Shown here one piece after another: positions 33,877 to 42,183 of a DNA stretch of 44,957 bases. The notes below the pieces were generated by a model, which was given only the letters and a program-made list of their open reading frames with translations, had not been told where the DNA came from and ran no database searches. The translations under genes and the position numbers were made by a program. This stretch comes from JAAUTS01 sp038250235 (GTDB taxonomy: Bacteria > Verrucomicrobiota > Verrucomicrobiia > Methylacidiphilales > JAAUTS01), in the NCBI GenBank assembly GCA_038250235.1, contig JBBSCO010000021.1, positions 1-44,957 on the forward strand, given 5' to 3'. Within the stretch, counting starts at the first letter, position 1. Every line of letters starts with the position of its first letter.

Positions 33877-36037
33877 TCCCGTTGGACATGTTGACGCACG
33901 TCTCAGACTTCTTAGTCTTGGGGTGGTTCTGGCTGTCGGCGTTCTGATTTTTTCCCTCCATAAAATCCAGGTCAAAGAAGGAGAGCTTTACGCGGCCACT
34001 CTTCGAAACCAGACAACTGTTCCGGTCATTCTCTCGCCCGCCCGCGGCAGCATTGTCGATTGCAATGGTGTGGGGCTGGCGGAAAATAAGGCCAGTATCG
34101 ATGTGGACGTATATCTGCGTGAGTTGGTTGGATATTACACCCGCAGCAAAAAGGGGAAGGTTCCCAAGACCAAAGTTCCCGGTAAAAATGTGAATATGCC
34201 CGACGTGGCCTTGATTCTGGAAGAAAGTGCCGGAGATGTCTTCAGCGAGCTGGCCATGCAGAGGGATTACACTGACAAGGAGCTTCTTCGGCATTACTAT
34301 CAAAGTCCGAATGTGCCTTTCCAATTGGTGCGGGATCTTGATTTTTCCGAACTCTCCAAATTTTCCGAGCATAGTATCAATATTCCCGGCATCCAGGAAT
34401 CAGCACGTCCGGTTCGAACCTACAATTTCGGGGCACTGGCACCACATCTCCTGGGATATGTTGGGAAAATCGAAGAAATCACCCAGTCTGATTTCGTTCC
34501 GGAATCGATCGGTAAAGACGGGCTGGAGAAAACGTTTGATGAATACCTGCAGGGGAAGCCCGGCTACAAGATGCTCAGAAAAAACAACGTGGGCTACATC
34601 CTCGGGGCCGAGGCGATCCAACAACCAACGGTGGGCGGCACGGTTTATCTTAGTATCGACGCCCGCATCCAACATATCACGGAGCAGGCCATGCGTCAGG
34701 TCGGACGTGGTGCCGCCGTAGTGCTGGATCCCAATACCGGCGATATCCTGGCCATGGTGTCGGTGCCAAGTTTCGATCCGAACAGTTTCACCCCATCCTT
34801 GGATCCCAAGGAGTGGAAACGTTTGACGACTGATTCAACAAAGCCTCTGACTAACCGGGCACTCTCCGGTTATCCAGGAGGTTCCACCTTTAAAACGCTG
34901 GTCGCCTTGGCGGCCATGGCCAATCCCAAGGCCAATTTCACACCCAACACGAGGATCTATTCCCCTAGCGCGGTGTTTATTGCCAACCGTTGGTGGCCCG
35001 ATTGGCCCGGTAACGTGGCCGGCCAGGGAGATATCAACCTTATCACCGCCATGCAATGGTCAACCAATACGTTTTTTTATCAACTGGGTGTGAGAACTGG
35101 AGGGGATTCCATGGCTGAAATGGGAGCCAAGGTCGGATTCGGGACAAAGCTTCTTGTGGATGATGATGGCAAGCCGCTTGTTCCCGGTGAGATGGCCGGT
35201 CAGATGCCGGGGCCGAAATGGATGGAAGAAAGGGAAAGCCGCTTCGTTGAGGGATGGAAGGCCAAGAAAAAGAAAGATCCCACCTTCAAAATTCCGCGCA
35301 CCTGGAAAGAGCGCTGGAGTGATGGCCACTCGGCCAATACTTCCATCGGTCAGGGTTATGTGGAAGTGACCCCCTTACAGATGGCCGTCATGGTGGCAGC
35401 CGTGGCCAATGGAGGAAATGTTCTGGCTCCGCGGCTGGTTCGCGCCATCACGCGGATGGAAGGAACGGAGACCAAACTTCTCAAAGAGTTTCCGGTTCGC
35501 AAGCGGGGTGAGCTCGGAATCAAACCGGAGCATCTGAGGGGATTGCAGCTGGGAATGAGAGCCGTGGTGGAAGCCGGCACGGGTAAGAAGGCCAGCATTG
35601 GGGATCCTGAATTTGCCATCGCTGGCAAGACCGGCACTGCCCAGTTTACGGCCAGAATCCATGGCTCCCTAGTGAAAGATCTCAAAACATGGTTCACCAG
35701 TTATGCCCCTTTTGACAAACCACGCTATGTTCTGGTGGTCATGGTGGAAGGAGGGGTCAGCGGCGGTTCCACTTGTGCGCCTTTGACCCACGAGATTTAT
35801 AAAGGAATCCGTGAAATGGAAAAAGGCACCCCGGTCGATATGGTTTACCTAAACCCGGCCATCGGCCACTACAACGGTGTCATCCAGCTCGCTACGACCG
35901 GTGATCCCTCCGCGCCCCTGAGCCAGGAAGTGCTCGATCCGGCAGCCCCCTTGGTTCCGGAGGATGAATCCGACAACGCAACCGGAGCCGGTGCCTCGCG
36001 GAGCATTCAGCAACTCATGGATAGGAGAAGGAGATAG
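33863..36037 (+). CDS. mrdA: Penicillin-binding protein 2 (elongasome transpeptidase)
   Basis: From the ATG at 33863 the protein has 724 residues; a GTG at 33839 would add eight. It has an N-terminal membrane helix, a dimerisation/pedestal domain with ILSPARGSIVDCNG and GKDGLEKTFDEYLQGKPG, and a transpeptidase domain with the catalytic S341-T-F-K344, S400-T-N402 and K589-T-G591. It cross-links new peptidoglycan in the side wall with RodA. Before the active Ser the sequence is YPGGSTFK instead of the common PPGSTFK. A charged insert rich in Lys (WKAKKKKDPTFKIPRTWKER) precedes HSANTSIGQG. The Pro/Ser-rich C-terminus is long. Confidence 0.96.
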   Translation: MLIDNPVGHVDARLRLLSLGVVLAVGVLIFSLHKIQVKEGELYAATLRNQTTVPVILSPARGSIVDCNGVGLAENKASIDVDVYLRELVGYYTRSKKGKVPKTKVPGKNVNMPDVALILEESAGDVFSELAMQRDYTDKELLRHYYQSPNVPFQLVRDLDFSELSKFSEHSINIPGIQESARPVRTYNFGALAPHLLGYVGKIEEITQSDFVPESIGKDGLEKTFDEYLQGKPGYKMLRKNNVGYILGAEAIQQPTVGGTVYLSIDARIQHITEQAMRQVGRGAAVVLDPNTGDILAMVSVPSFDPNSFTPSLDPKEWKRLTTDSTKPLTNRALSGYPGGSTFKTLVALAAMANPKANFTPNTRIYSPSAVFIANRWWPDWPGNVAGQGDINLITAMQWSTNTFFYQLGVRTGGDSMAEMGAKVGFGTKLLVDDDGKPLVPGEMAGQMPGPKWMEERESRFVEGWKAKKKKDPTFKIPRTWKERWSDGHSANTSIGQGYVEVTPLQMAVMVAAVANGGNVLAPRLVRAITRMEGTETKLLKEFPVRKRGELGIKPEHLRGLQLGMRAVVEAGTGKKASIGDPEFAIAGKTGTAQFTARIHGSLVKDLKTWFTSYAPFDKPRYVLVVMVEGGVSGGSTCAPLTHEIYKGIREMEKGTPVDMVYLNPAIGHYNGVIQLATTGDPSAPLSQEVLDPAAPLVPEDESDNATGAGASRSIQQLMDRRRR

Positions 36038-36044
36038 GTTACGC

Positions 36045-37343
36045 ATGAATCTATTGCAAAAAATCCTCCGCTTGCACTGGCTTTCCTTCGTGGTGATGTT
36101 GGGAATGGGTGTCGCCGGCTACTATTTCATCAAGAGCGCCACGCATCTCAGTGAGATGCCAGATCTGGCCAACGCCCCGCGGCAACAACTGATCTGGATG
36201 TTGATCGGAATGGGTGTGTATTTGGTGCTGGCTCTGACAAACTATGAATTCATTATCCGCTGTGCCCCGATCATTTACGGGGGAATCGTTTTGGTTTTAA
36301 TTGGGGTTTTGATTTTCGGGACGGAAGTCAACGGGGCCAAAAGTTGGTTACGTTTTGGCGGGATCCAGCTGCAGCCGGCGGAATTTGCCAAGATAGGATT
36401 TATTATCGGGCTGAGTTGGGTTTTGCTGCAACTTCAGGAACAGGTCAGGCAGCTCTGGGTTATCGGCGTGGTTTTGTTGACCATGATCATCCCCATGGGC
36501 CTGATTCTGAAACAGCCCGACCTCGGCTCCGCCGCTGTGTTCCTCCCCATCACCTTTATCATGATGTTTGTGGCTGGCGTCCGAAAGCGTTATCTCATGG
36601 TTCCGGTTATCGGGGCTGTCGGGGCGTGTTGGTTTGCGTTTTATGTTATTTACCAGGCAAAGTGGGATGGGACGCTCCAGGACTTTCCAAGGGGTATCAA
36701 AGACGGTATCGCACAGACCATCCCCGGCATGTCCCGTGAGGAAGAGGAAGAGGTTCGTGCCCCCGCCGTTGCCCCGGCGACCGCAGGAAAAGTCGAGGAT
36801 GCGCTCAGCCTGGAAAAAGTAAAAGAGAAGAAGACGGTCATCCTGAAACCCTTTCAATTGGGGCGTATCCGGACTTTTTTCAATCCGGATCTCGATCCCC
36901 TTGGTGACGGATGGACCATCCGTCAGTCCCTTATTGCCGTCGGCTCCGGTGGGCTCAAGGGCAAGGGCTATTTGAAGGGCGACCAGAACGTCTATGGCTT
37001 TCTGCCCAAGAACATCGCCTATAACGATTTCATCTTTTCCGTCATTGCAGAAGAATGGGGCTTTGTTGGAGGGAGTATCCTGATCATTTCCCAGGGCCTG
37101 CTCATTCTCTGTATGATTTCCATTGCGGGCCGGGCCAAGGAAATGGGCGGAGCCCTGATTGCGGCCGGGCTGACCGGGATGTTTTTTGCACACTTTTTTG
37201 TCAACATCGGTATGACCATCCAGGTTGTGCCGATCACCGGGATCCCCCTTCCTTTTACCAGTTATGGCGGAACCTTTCTCGTGGCCTGTATGGCAGGCCT
37301 CGGGATACTGCAGAGCGTCTGGATCCATAAACGTGATTACTAA
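36045..37343 (+). CDS. rodA: SEDS peptidoglycan glycosyltransferase RodA
   Basis: From the ATG at 36045, with an AGGAGAAGGAGA ribosome site 10 bp upstream, the protein has 432 residues. It is a multi-span membrane protein with SEDS motifs: GAKSWLRFGGIQLQPAEFAK, LILKQPDLGSAAVFLPI, DPLGDGWTIRQSLIAVGSGG, LPKNIAYNDFIFSVIAEEWG and LPFTSYGGTFLVA. It polymerises lipid II with PBP2. The extracytoplasmic loop at about residues 209-272 is enlarged by a charged segment (REEEEEVRAPAVAPAT, then KVKEKKTVILKP) not found in most RodA proteins. It starts 7 bp after mrdA. Confidence 0.96.
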   Translation: MNLLQKILRLHWLSFVVMLGMGVAGYYFIKSATHLSEMPDLANAPRQQLIWMLIGMGVYLVLALTNYEFIIRCAPIIYGGIVLVLIGVLIFGTEVNGAKSWLRFGGIQLQPAEFAKIGFIIGLSWVLLQLQEQVRQLWVIGVVLLTMIIPMGLILKQPDLGSAAVFLPITFIMMFVAGVRKRYLMVPVIGAVGACWFAFYVIYQAKWDGTLQDFPRGIKDGIAQTIPGMSREEEEEVRAPAVAPATAGKVEDALSLEKVKEKKTVILKPFQLGRIRTFFNPDLDPLGDGWTIRQSLIAVGSGGLKGKGYLKGDQNVYGFLPKNIAYNDFIFSVIAEEWGFVGGSILIISQGLLILCMISIAGRAKEMGGALIAAGLTGMFFAHFFVNIGMTIQVVPITGIPLPFTSYGGTFLVACMAGLGILQSVWIHKRDY

Positions 37344-37385
37344 TCTATAACAAAGCACAGGCTTCAACCAACAAGGAACAAATAT

Positions 37386-38954
37386 ATGATCATTGAAAAA
37401 ATAAAAGAATTTTTCGGCATCAAGAAAAAAGGCGACGTCAAGGAACTCATCATTAACATCGAGCCGCTCGAAAAACGCGTGGCACTTCTGGAAGGTGGCG
37501 TCCTGGAGGAATTTTCCATCGAGCGTGACAGCGACCGCAGCATCTCGGGCAACATCTACAAAGGACGAGTCCACAACATCGAACCCGCTCTTAAGGCTCT
37601 CTTTGTTGACATCAGCGTCGATAAAAATGCCTTTCTTCATTACTGGGACGCCATGCCTGCCGCTCTGGATTCCGGGGTGGAACAGATTGACCGTGGTGGC
37701 CGGAATCGTGGGAAGAAACTGACCTCCAACGATATTCCCAAACTTTACCCCCCCGGCGCAGATATCATTGTGCAGGTAACCAAGGGGCCCATAGGCACCA
37801 AGGGAGCCCGTATCACCACCAATATCAGTCTGGCCGGACGTTACATGGTTCTGATGCCCTTCTCAGATCAGTTCGGGATTTCCCGGAAGATCGAGGATCC
37901 GAAAGAACGCCAGCGGCTTCGTAAGATCCTGCAGGAACTGGATGTGCCCGAAACCATGGGCATTATTCTCCGCACGGCCGGGGAAGGCCTTAAAGCGCGT
38001 TTCTTTGTCCGTGATCTGGCCCTCTTACTGGAGCGCTGGCAGGGCATAGAGGATGGTCTGAAAAATAAGAAGGCCCCCGCGCTTCTGTTGGAAGAACCTG
38101 ACATCGTTGAGCGCACCGTGCGGGACTTCCTGACCGATGAGATTGACCGCGTCGTGGTGGACAACATTGATCAGGCGGAAAACATCAAGAAACTGGTCGG
38201 GGCCATTTCCAAACGATCCGAGCGGAAAGTTATTTTCCATAGTGAGCCGATTCCCGTCTTTGAAAAATACAATGTGGACAAGCAGATTGACAACGCTTTC
38301 CGGCGCATGGTCTGGTTGCGCTCCGGGGCCTACCTTGTTGTGGATGAAACCGAAGCCTTGGTTGCAATCGACGTCAACACCGGCCGGAACAAGGGCGGCG
38401 GTGACACGGAAAACACCATCCTCAACACCAACCTGGAAGCGGCCGAGGAAGTGGCGCGCCAGTTGCGGTTGCGGAATATCGGAGGTTTGATCATTGTCGA
38501 CTTCATCGACATGAAATCGCGCAAGGATCAGGCCCAGGTTCTCAAGCATTTCAAAGACCATCTTCGCCGGGACAAGGCCAAGACCCACGTCCTGCCGATC
38601 TCCCAGCTAGGATTGCTGGAAATGACCCGCCAGCGCGTGGCGGAGAGCATCAGTCGTTCGCTCTATCATGAATGCCCCGCTTGTAAAGGCCGTGGCATGG
38701 TCAAGACCCCGGAAACCATGAGCGTGGAGGTGCAACGCCAGGTGACAAGATTGTTAGGTAAGAATCCCAACATCCATGAGATCAAAGTGTTTGTGCATCC
38801 GAGAGTTTTGGATCGTCTGCGGACCGAGGACGAGGAATTACTGGTCAATCTGGAACGCCGTTTCGCTGCGAAACTGACCTTCAAGACCGACCATAATTTC
38901 CATTATGAGGAATTCAAGGTTCTCAATGCCCTCAATGATCAGGAATTGACCTGA
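37386..38954 (+). CDS. rng: Ribonuclease G/E
   Basis: This 522-residue protein has the RNase E/G catalytic unit: an S1 domain (SGNIYKGRVHNIEPALKALF with FVDISVDKNAFLHY), the 5' sensor region, GARITTNISLAGRYMVLMP, the metal-binding Asp residues in LVAIDVNTGRN and IIVDFIDM, and the zinc-link CPACKGRG. It cuts AU-rich RNA from 5' monophosphate ends, in rRNA maturation and mRNA decay. It lacks the long degradosome scaffold of RNase E, so it is RNase G-like. It is 42 bp after rodA, in the order often found with mre genes. Confidence 0.96.
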   Translation: MIIEKIKEFFGIKKKGDVKELIINIEPLEKRVALLEGGVLEEFSIERDSDRSISGNIYKGRVHNIEPALKALFVDISVDKNAFLHYWDAMPAALDSGVEQIDRGGRNRGKKLTSNDIPKLYPPGADIIVQVTKGPIGTKGARITTNISLAGRYMVLMPFSDQFGISRKIEDPKERQRLRKILQELDVPETMGIILRTAGEGLKARFFVRDLALLLERWQGIEDGLKNKKAPALLLEEPDIVERTVRDFLTDEIDRVVVDNIDQAENIKKLVGAISKRSERKVIFHSEPIPVFEKYNVDKQIDNAFRRMVWLRSGAYLVVDETEALVAIDVNTGRNKGGGDTENTILNTNLEAAEEVARQLRLRNIGGLIIVDFIDMKSRKDQAQVLKHFKDHLRRDKAKTHVLPISQLGLLEMTRQRVAESISRSLYHECPACKGRGMVKTPETMSVEVQRQVTRLLGKNPNIHEIKVFVHPRVLDRLRTEDEELLVNLERRFAAKLTFKTDHNFHYEEFKVLNALNDQELT

Positions 38955-38980
38955 GCGGTATTCAGAATGATGTAGGAGCA

Positions 38981-39296
38981 ATGACCAAAGAACTACAGAT
39001 CCTTCGCGATATTACCAACCGGTTGGAATCGGCAGGGATGGATTATATGCTGACAGGATCGGTGGCGTTAAATTGCTAGGCCCAGCCGCGGATGACGCGC
39101 GATATTGATCTGGTCGTTGTCTTTGTTCTTCAGGACGTTGATCGTATCATGAATGTACTGGGTCCGGGAATCACACTCCGAACGTCAATTGGCGGACTTG
39201 CAGAACCGCATTGCTACCGGCTGCGACACGGGCTATCTAAAGGAATGGTCAGTAACATTGAACCTGACAGATATGCTGACACGGGTTTCTCGATAG
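38981..39296 (+). pseudogene. Decayed nucleotidyltransferase gene
   Basis: A good ribosome site (TAGGAG) precedes the ATG at 38981. The protein reads LESAGMDYMLTGSVALNC, then a TAG at 39077-39079, then AQPRMTRDIDLVV in the same frame. This is the start of a minimal nucleotidyltransferase with the G-S and D-x-D motifs. After about 39140 homology continues only in another frame, where TGYLKEWSVTLNLTDMLTRV matches the usual C-terminus, ending at TAG 39294-39296. The middle is shortened. At least one nonsense and one frameshift change are present, so the gene is dead. Confidence 0.7.
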
Positions 39297-39520
39297 ACGA
39301 CACCAGCCCGGAGATCAACGACCTCCTGTTTCAAAGGATGATGGAACGCTCAGCTGGTGAGCGTTTACGTATGGGTTTTGAAATGACAGCGACAGCCAAG
39401 GCTCCCGTATGGGCATCACTTCCCGTGGAACTGGGAGAGAACGCCCGTCGGGCGGCATTTATCGAACGTTTTTACGGTAAGTCATTTTGCCGCAGAACGA
39501 ACCCCCAAGATCCTGAATGA
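39293..39520 (+). pseudogene. Decayed partner gene of the nucleotidyltransferase
   Basis: The frame reads DDTSPEINDLLFQRMMERSA and then GERLRMGFEMTATAKAPVWA, resembling small helical proteins commonly encoded right after such nucleotidyltransferases (pattern SPE-x-RL ... ER-x-YG). The expected start would overlap the preceding stop as ATGA; here the codon at 39293 is ATA. The 3' part is intact to the stop at 39520. It is probably not translated. Confidence 0.5.
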
Positions 39521-39595
39521 CCAGGAATTGATCCGGAGATTTTCCCAAAGAGATCGCTAAGGTTCGCGAAGGGGCCGGACCTGATTTCATTTTAA

Positions 39596-39664
39596 CGGAG
39601 GGACGACCTCCGTGTCGTCCTTCTTCTCTGGGGTAAATGGCCCGGATGGAGCCGGGCCTTCCAG
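39596..39664. repeat. Dispersed palindromic repeat, second copy
   Basis: It begins CGGAGGGACGA, with the hairpin GGACGAC / GTCGTCC at 39601-39620, and ends GGATGGAGCCGGGCCTTCCA. The ends match the copy at 9956-10030; the middle differs. Confidence 0.6.
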
Positions 39665-39741
39665 TGGACAGACATAAAAACCTGCGAATTTTTAGCTTTG
39701 CGAACGCTTTTGTCTGGGCCATTATTTTGATTCGTTTTGGA

Positions 39742-39758
39742 GGGCTGTAGCACAGCTT
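39742..39758 (+). repeat. Partial duplicate of the tRNA-Pro 5' end
   Basis: GGGCTGTAGCACAGCTT at 39742-39758 is identical to 39781-39797 inside tRNA-Pro. It is a 17-bp direct repeat with a 39-bp offset. It covers the acceptor and D-stem only, so it cannot form a tRNA. Confidence 0.9.
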
Positions 39759-39779
39759 CAAGGCTAAAAGAAAATTTTA

Positions 39780-39853
39780 CGGGCTGTAGCACAGCTTGGT
39801 AGTGCGCTTGAATGGGGTTCAAGAGGCCCCGGGTTCAAATCCCGGCAGCCCGA
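39780..39853 (+). tRNA. tRNA-Pro (anticodon GGG)
   Basis: The 74-nt sequence folds without mismatch. The acceptor is CGGGCTG / CAGCCCG with discriminator A, the D stem is GCAC / GTGC, the anticodon stem is CTTGA / TCAAG with loop ATGGGGT (anticodon GGG), the variable loop has 5 nt, and the T arm is CCGGG-TTCAAAT-CCCGG. No CCA is encoded. It marks the left part of the accessory region, and its 3' end is repeated twice downstream. Confidence 0.96.
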
Positions 39854-39865
39854 TAAAATTTTCTT

Positions 39866-40132
39866 ATGTATTTTATCTATATTCTGCAAAGTCAAAGTTC
39901 CCGTAAATTTTACGTCGGAATTTCTGACGATCTTTTGCGACGTTTTTAACAACACCGGGAGGGTTTGAATACATCAACCCGTAATCGTGGTCCTTGTTGG
40001 ATGCCATATTTTGAAGTTTTTCCTAACAGATCAAAAGCCACATGGCGTGAAATTAAGATCAAAGCTAAAAAGGGTAGCAAAAGTATTCGAAGAATCATCC
40101 GTCTCCAATATTCAGGCCTGGAAATTTTGTGA
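39866..40132 (+). pseudogene. GIY-YIG endonuclease gene interrupted by one stop codon
   Basis: The ATG is 12 bp after tRNA-Pro. The frame reads MYFIYILQSQSSRKFYVGIS and then DDLLRRF, a UvrC-like GIY-YIG N-terminus (YIL...YVG). A TAA at 39947-39949 follows, probably from AAA. The same frame then continues without another stop through QHREGLNTSTRNRGP, PYFEVFPNRSKATWREIKIK and AKKGSKSIRRIIR to a TGA at 40130-40132. These later parts match the rest of the domain, including the catalytic-region Glu in WRE. The gene was inactivated by a single substitution and otherwise looks recent. A repeat containing the tRNA-Pro 3' end begins 3 bp after it. Confidence 0.82.
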
Positions 40133-40135
40133 TGC

Positions 40136-40258
40136 GTCCCGACCACGTCGCTTAGGCGGGTGTCGGGAAGGCCCCGGGTCGAAGATTCGCCGTGGCGAAT
40201 TCAAATGCCCGTATCCCGGCCAGAAGGCGTCGGGATCCCGGCAGCCCGATAAATTTTC
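40136..40258. repeat. tRNA-tail repeat, copy B
   Basis: It opens with a hairpin CCCGACCACGTCGCTTAGG...TGTCGGG, followed by AAGGCCCCGGGTC, a second hairpin GATTCGCC-GT-GGCGAATTC, and after a 36-bp insertion the tRNA-Pro end ATCCCGGCAGCCCGATAAA (40235-40253, identical to 39839-39857). About 73 bp at the 5' side match copy C at 42418 with a few differences. Confidence 0.85.
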
Positions 40259-40413
40259 ACCCTATACGTAATTCGTCGACGTGCTTCATACTCAAAGCAG
40301 GGTTTGGAGTCGCAGATTCCTCGGTGAATCCAGATCACTCCACGCTCTAGGCAACGGAGGCTGTCATGATTCCACAACTTGACGCAAATGCACCTTTATG
40401 GAAATATGTATTT

Positions 40414-40680
40414 ATGAGAACCACGCTGGACATTCCGGAGCCGCTCTACAAAAAAGCTAAAATCCGTGCCGTTGAGGAAGGTTCCACCCTCAAAGAGATT
40501 CTGTTGCGGGGCTTAAAACATGAACTGGAAACAAAATCCGAGCCACCAACAGAAAGCAACACCTCCTACTGGGCCAATCGCCAACTGCGCCCCGAGTTCA
40601 AGGCCTTCTGGGAATCGGGGGCCCTTTCCGGAGGCACCGATTCAACCCAGATCATTTCCGAGGATCGGGATGCGCGATGA
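40414..40680 (+). CDS. VapB-type antitoxin (ribbon-helix-helix)
   Basis: This 88-residue protein starts MRTTLDIPEPLYKKAKIRAV, the ribbon strand and helix of an RHH DNA-binding antitoxin, and ends in a toxin-binding tail with WANRQLRPEFKAFWESGAL. The ATG at 40414 was chosen because RHH proteins begin at this strand; an in-frame ATG at 40366 would add 16 unrelated residues. Such antitoxins neutralise VapC and repress their own operon. Its stop overlaps the toxin start (ATGA). Confidence 0.85.
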   Translation: MRTTLDIPEPLYKKAKIRAVEEGSTLKEILLRGLKHELETKSEPPTESNTSYWANRQLRPEFKAFWESGALSGGTDSTQIISEDRDAR

Positions 40681-41126
40681 TCTCCCGCGCTTATTTTGAC
40701 ACCTCTTACTTGGCCAAGCTTCATTGGAACGAAGCGGGCTCCTTGGAAGTGGCCGCCCTGAGCGTAAATTTTCAAAACATTGCCTGCTGCCGACATGGAC
40801 GCTTGGAGTTTGTCGCCGTTGGCTACCGCAAGTTGCGGGAGAAAGCGGCCAACACGGCGATTATCCGCGAGGTTTATGCCCAACTGTGCGATGACGCGAG
40901 GGCCGGTGCTATTCAGTGGCTGGGACTTGATGCTGCCGTCATGGAAAGAGCCGAACGGTTTTATCTGGAAGGGAGCGGTGATTGCTTCCTCCGCGCCTCC
41001 GACGCGCTCCACCTGGCCTGTGCCGTCGAGCATGGGTTCGCCGAAATTTACTCCAACGACCGCCACCTCCTCGCCGCCGCACCACACTTCGGCCTCCGAG
41101 GTTTGAACATCATCCCCCAAGTATAA
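40677..41126 (+). CDS. VapC-type PIN-domain toxin
   Basis: This 149-residue protein has the PIN nuclease acidic set: AYFDTSYLAKL with the first Asp, RLEFVAVGYRKL with a Glu, LRASDALHLACAVEHG with the third acid, and IYSNDRHLLAAA with the last Asp. PIN toxins cleave RNA such as tRNA or rRNA in a metal-dependent way. It shares a 4-bp overlap with the antitoxin. It appears intact, unlike most other genes in this part of the window. Confidence 0.88.
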   Translation: MISRAYFDTSYLAKLHWNEAGSLEVAALSVNFQNIACCRHGRLEFVAVGYRKLREKAANTAIIREVYAQLCDDARAGAIQWLGLDAAVMERAERFYLEGSGDCFLRASDALHLACAVEHGFAEIYSNDRHLLAAAPHFGLRGLNIIPQV

Positions 41127-41317
41127 GAACCACTTTCACGTCACCATGCTCAAACCAAGTTCGAATATCTCTCAGGAGGTGCGATAAAAATTTTCACACG
41201 AAATTTTCTGATTTTTGCTTCCTGTGCGTCCGCCTGAGGCGGCAAGCCTGTTTGCAGCCTGATTCCTGCGGAAAGTGGTCGATGACGAACACGCCCCCCC
41301 AACCAAGGATACCCGCT

Positions 41318-42103
41318 TCAATCTGAGCGATGTTTCAAAAACTCATTTAGGCCACGAACGGCCTTTTTGAGATGAGAAACGGATTTCACCCGGCAGGGTT
41401 TGATACCCGTATCGCCAAAGAGGGGGCCCAATGCGGTTTCGAGTTGCGGATCGTCCAGAAAAAGTTGTGCTGGCAGGATCTGCTGTGATTTGAAAAATCT
41501 GCACACGGATTGAATAAGATCCTTCTGAATCAATCGGGGATCGGGTGCTGCCGAAAAAATTTCTTGAAAAAGAATCAGATCTTCTTCGACATCCATCATG
41601 ATGAAGACATGAATGAAATCAACGCCACCGGACGGATTGGCGATTCCCCCCTCAAGACGGAAATAGCCGATTTCGATTTTGTTGGATATCCGTTCCAAAC
41701 CCAGCCATTCCAAGGCTCCTGTCACAACTTTCGCACCGGCCGGAGGCTTGGCAATCTGGAACATGTCGTCGCTTATTTCCTCCCGGTCACTCTTCCAGTC
41801 ACCGTTGGTAGTTTCCCGAAGAATCCAAAGTTCCGTCCCGGCGAAATGAAGAATCTCTTTCTTCTGTATTTTTTCCAGTATGGAAATGGAGGGGGGAAGG
41901 ACCTTCTTCAAAAGAAGGGCTTCCTCCTCGGAGAGCGCATTCATCATGCTTCCGGGCCGGACGACCTCGATCTTCGGAACAAGCTTCATTCTCCCGACGG
42001 GTATTTCAGAGGCAATCAACTGCTTTTTCGCGGTTTCTTGCAGATAGGCGGGGGGAACGGCACAGACATGGATGGCGTGCATTTGCATTAAGTTTCCGGC
42101 CAT
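41318..42103 (-). CDS. Orphan protein of unknown function in the accessory region
   Basis: This 261-residue protein matches no family I recognise. It is not membrane-bound and has no signal peptide. It is acidic and mixed alpha/beta, with a middle stretch VVTGALEWLGLERISNKIE and YFRLEGGIANPSGGVDFIHV, and a C-terminal part LFLDDPQLETALGPLFGDTG ending in a helical tail. The C-terminal alpha/beta unit suggests a two-domain protein. It lies alone on the minus strand between the VapBC pair and the second GIY-YIG remnant, inside the segment flanked by tRNA-tail repeats B and C. It could be cargo of that element. Confidence 0.6.
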   Translation of the reverse strand: MAGNLMQMHAIHVCAVPPAYLQETAKKQLIASEIPVGRMKLVPKIEVVRPGSMMNALSEEEALLLKKVLPPSISILEKIQKKEILHFAGTELWILRETTNGDWKSDREEISDDMFQIAKPPAGAKVVTGALEWLGLERISNKIEIGYFRLEGGIANPSGGVDFIHVFIMMDVEEDLILFQEIFSAAPDPRLIQKDLIQSVCRFFKSQQILPAQLFLDDPQLETALGPLFGDTGIKPCRVKSVSHLKKAVRGLNEFLKHRSD

Positions 42104-42183
42104 ATCTGCCGGTGCAGCCTCTGGTTCGGAATGGATATTCAGAAATCGGGATCGGGCATCCTCCCCGATATAAGGGCCACCGC

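Noticed and set aside
39764..39955. Minus-strand frame containing GCRDLNPGPLEPHSSALPSC
   Set aside because: This is the antisense translation of the tRNA-Pro gene, a well-known source of spurious proteins.
40235..40253. A second functional tRNA-Pro gene
   Set aside because: Only the 3' end is present; no acceptor 5' strand, D arm or anticodon arm is found upstream.
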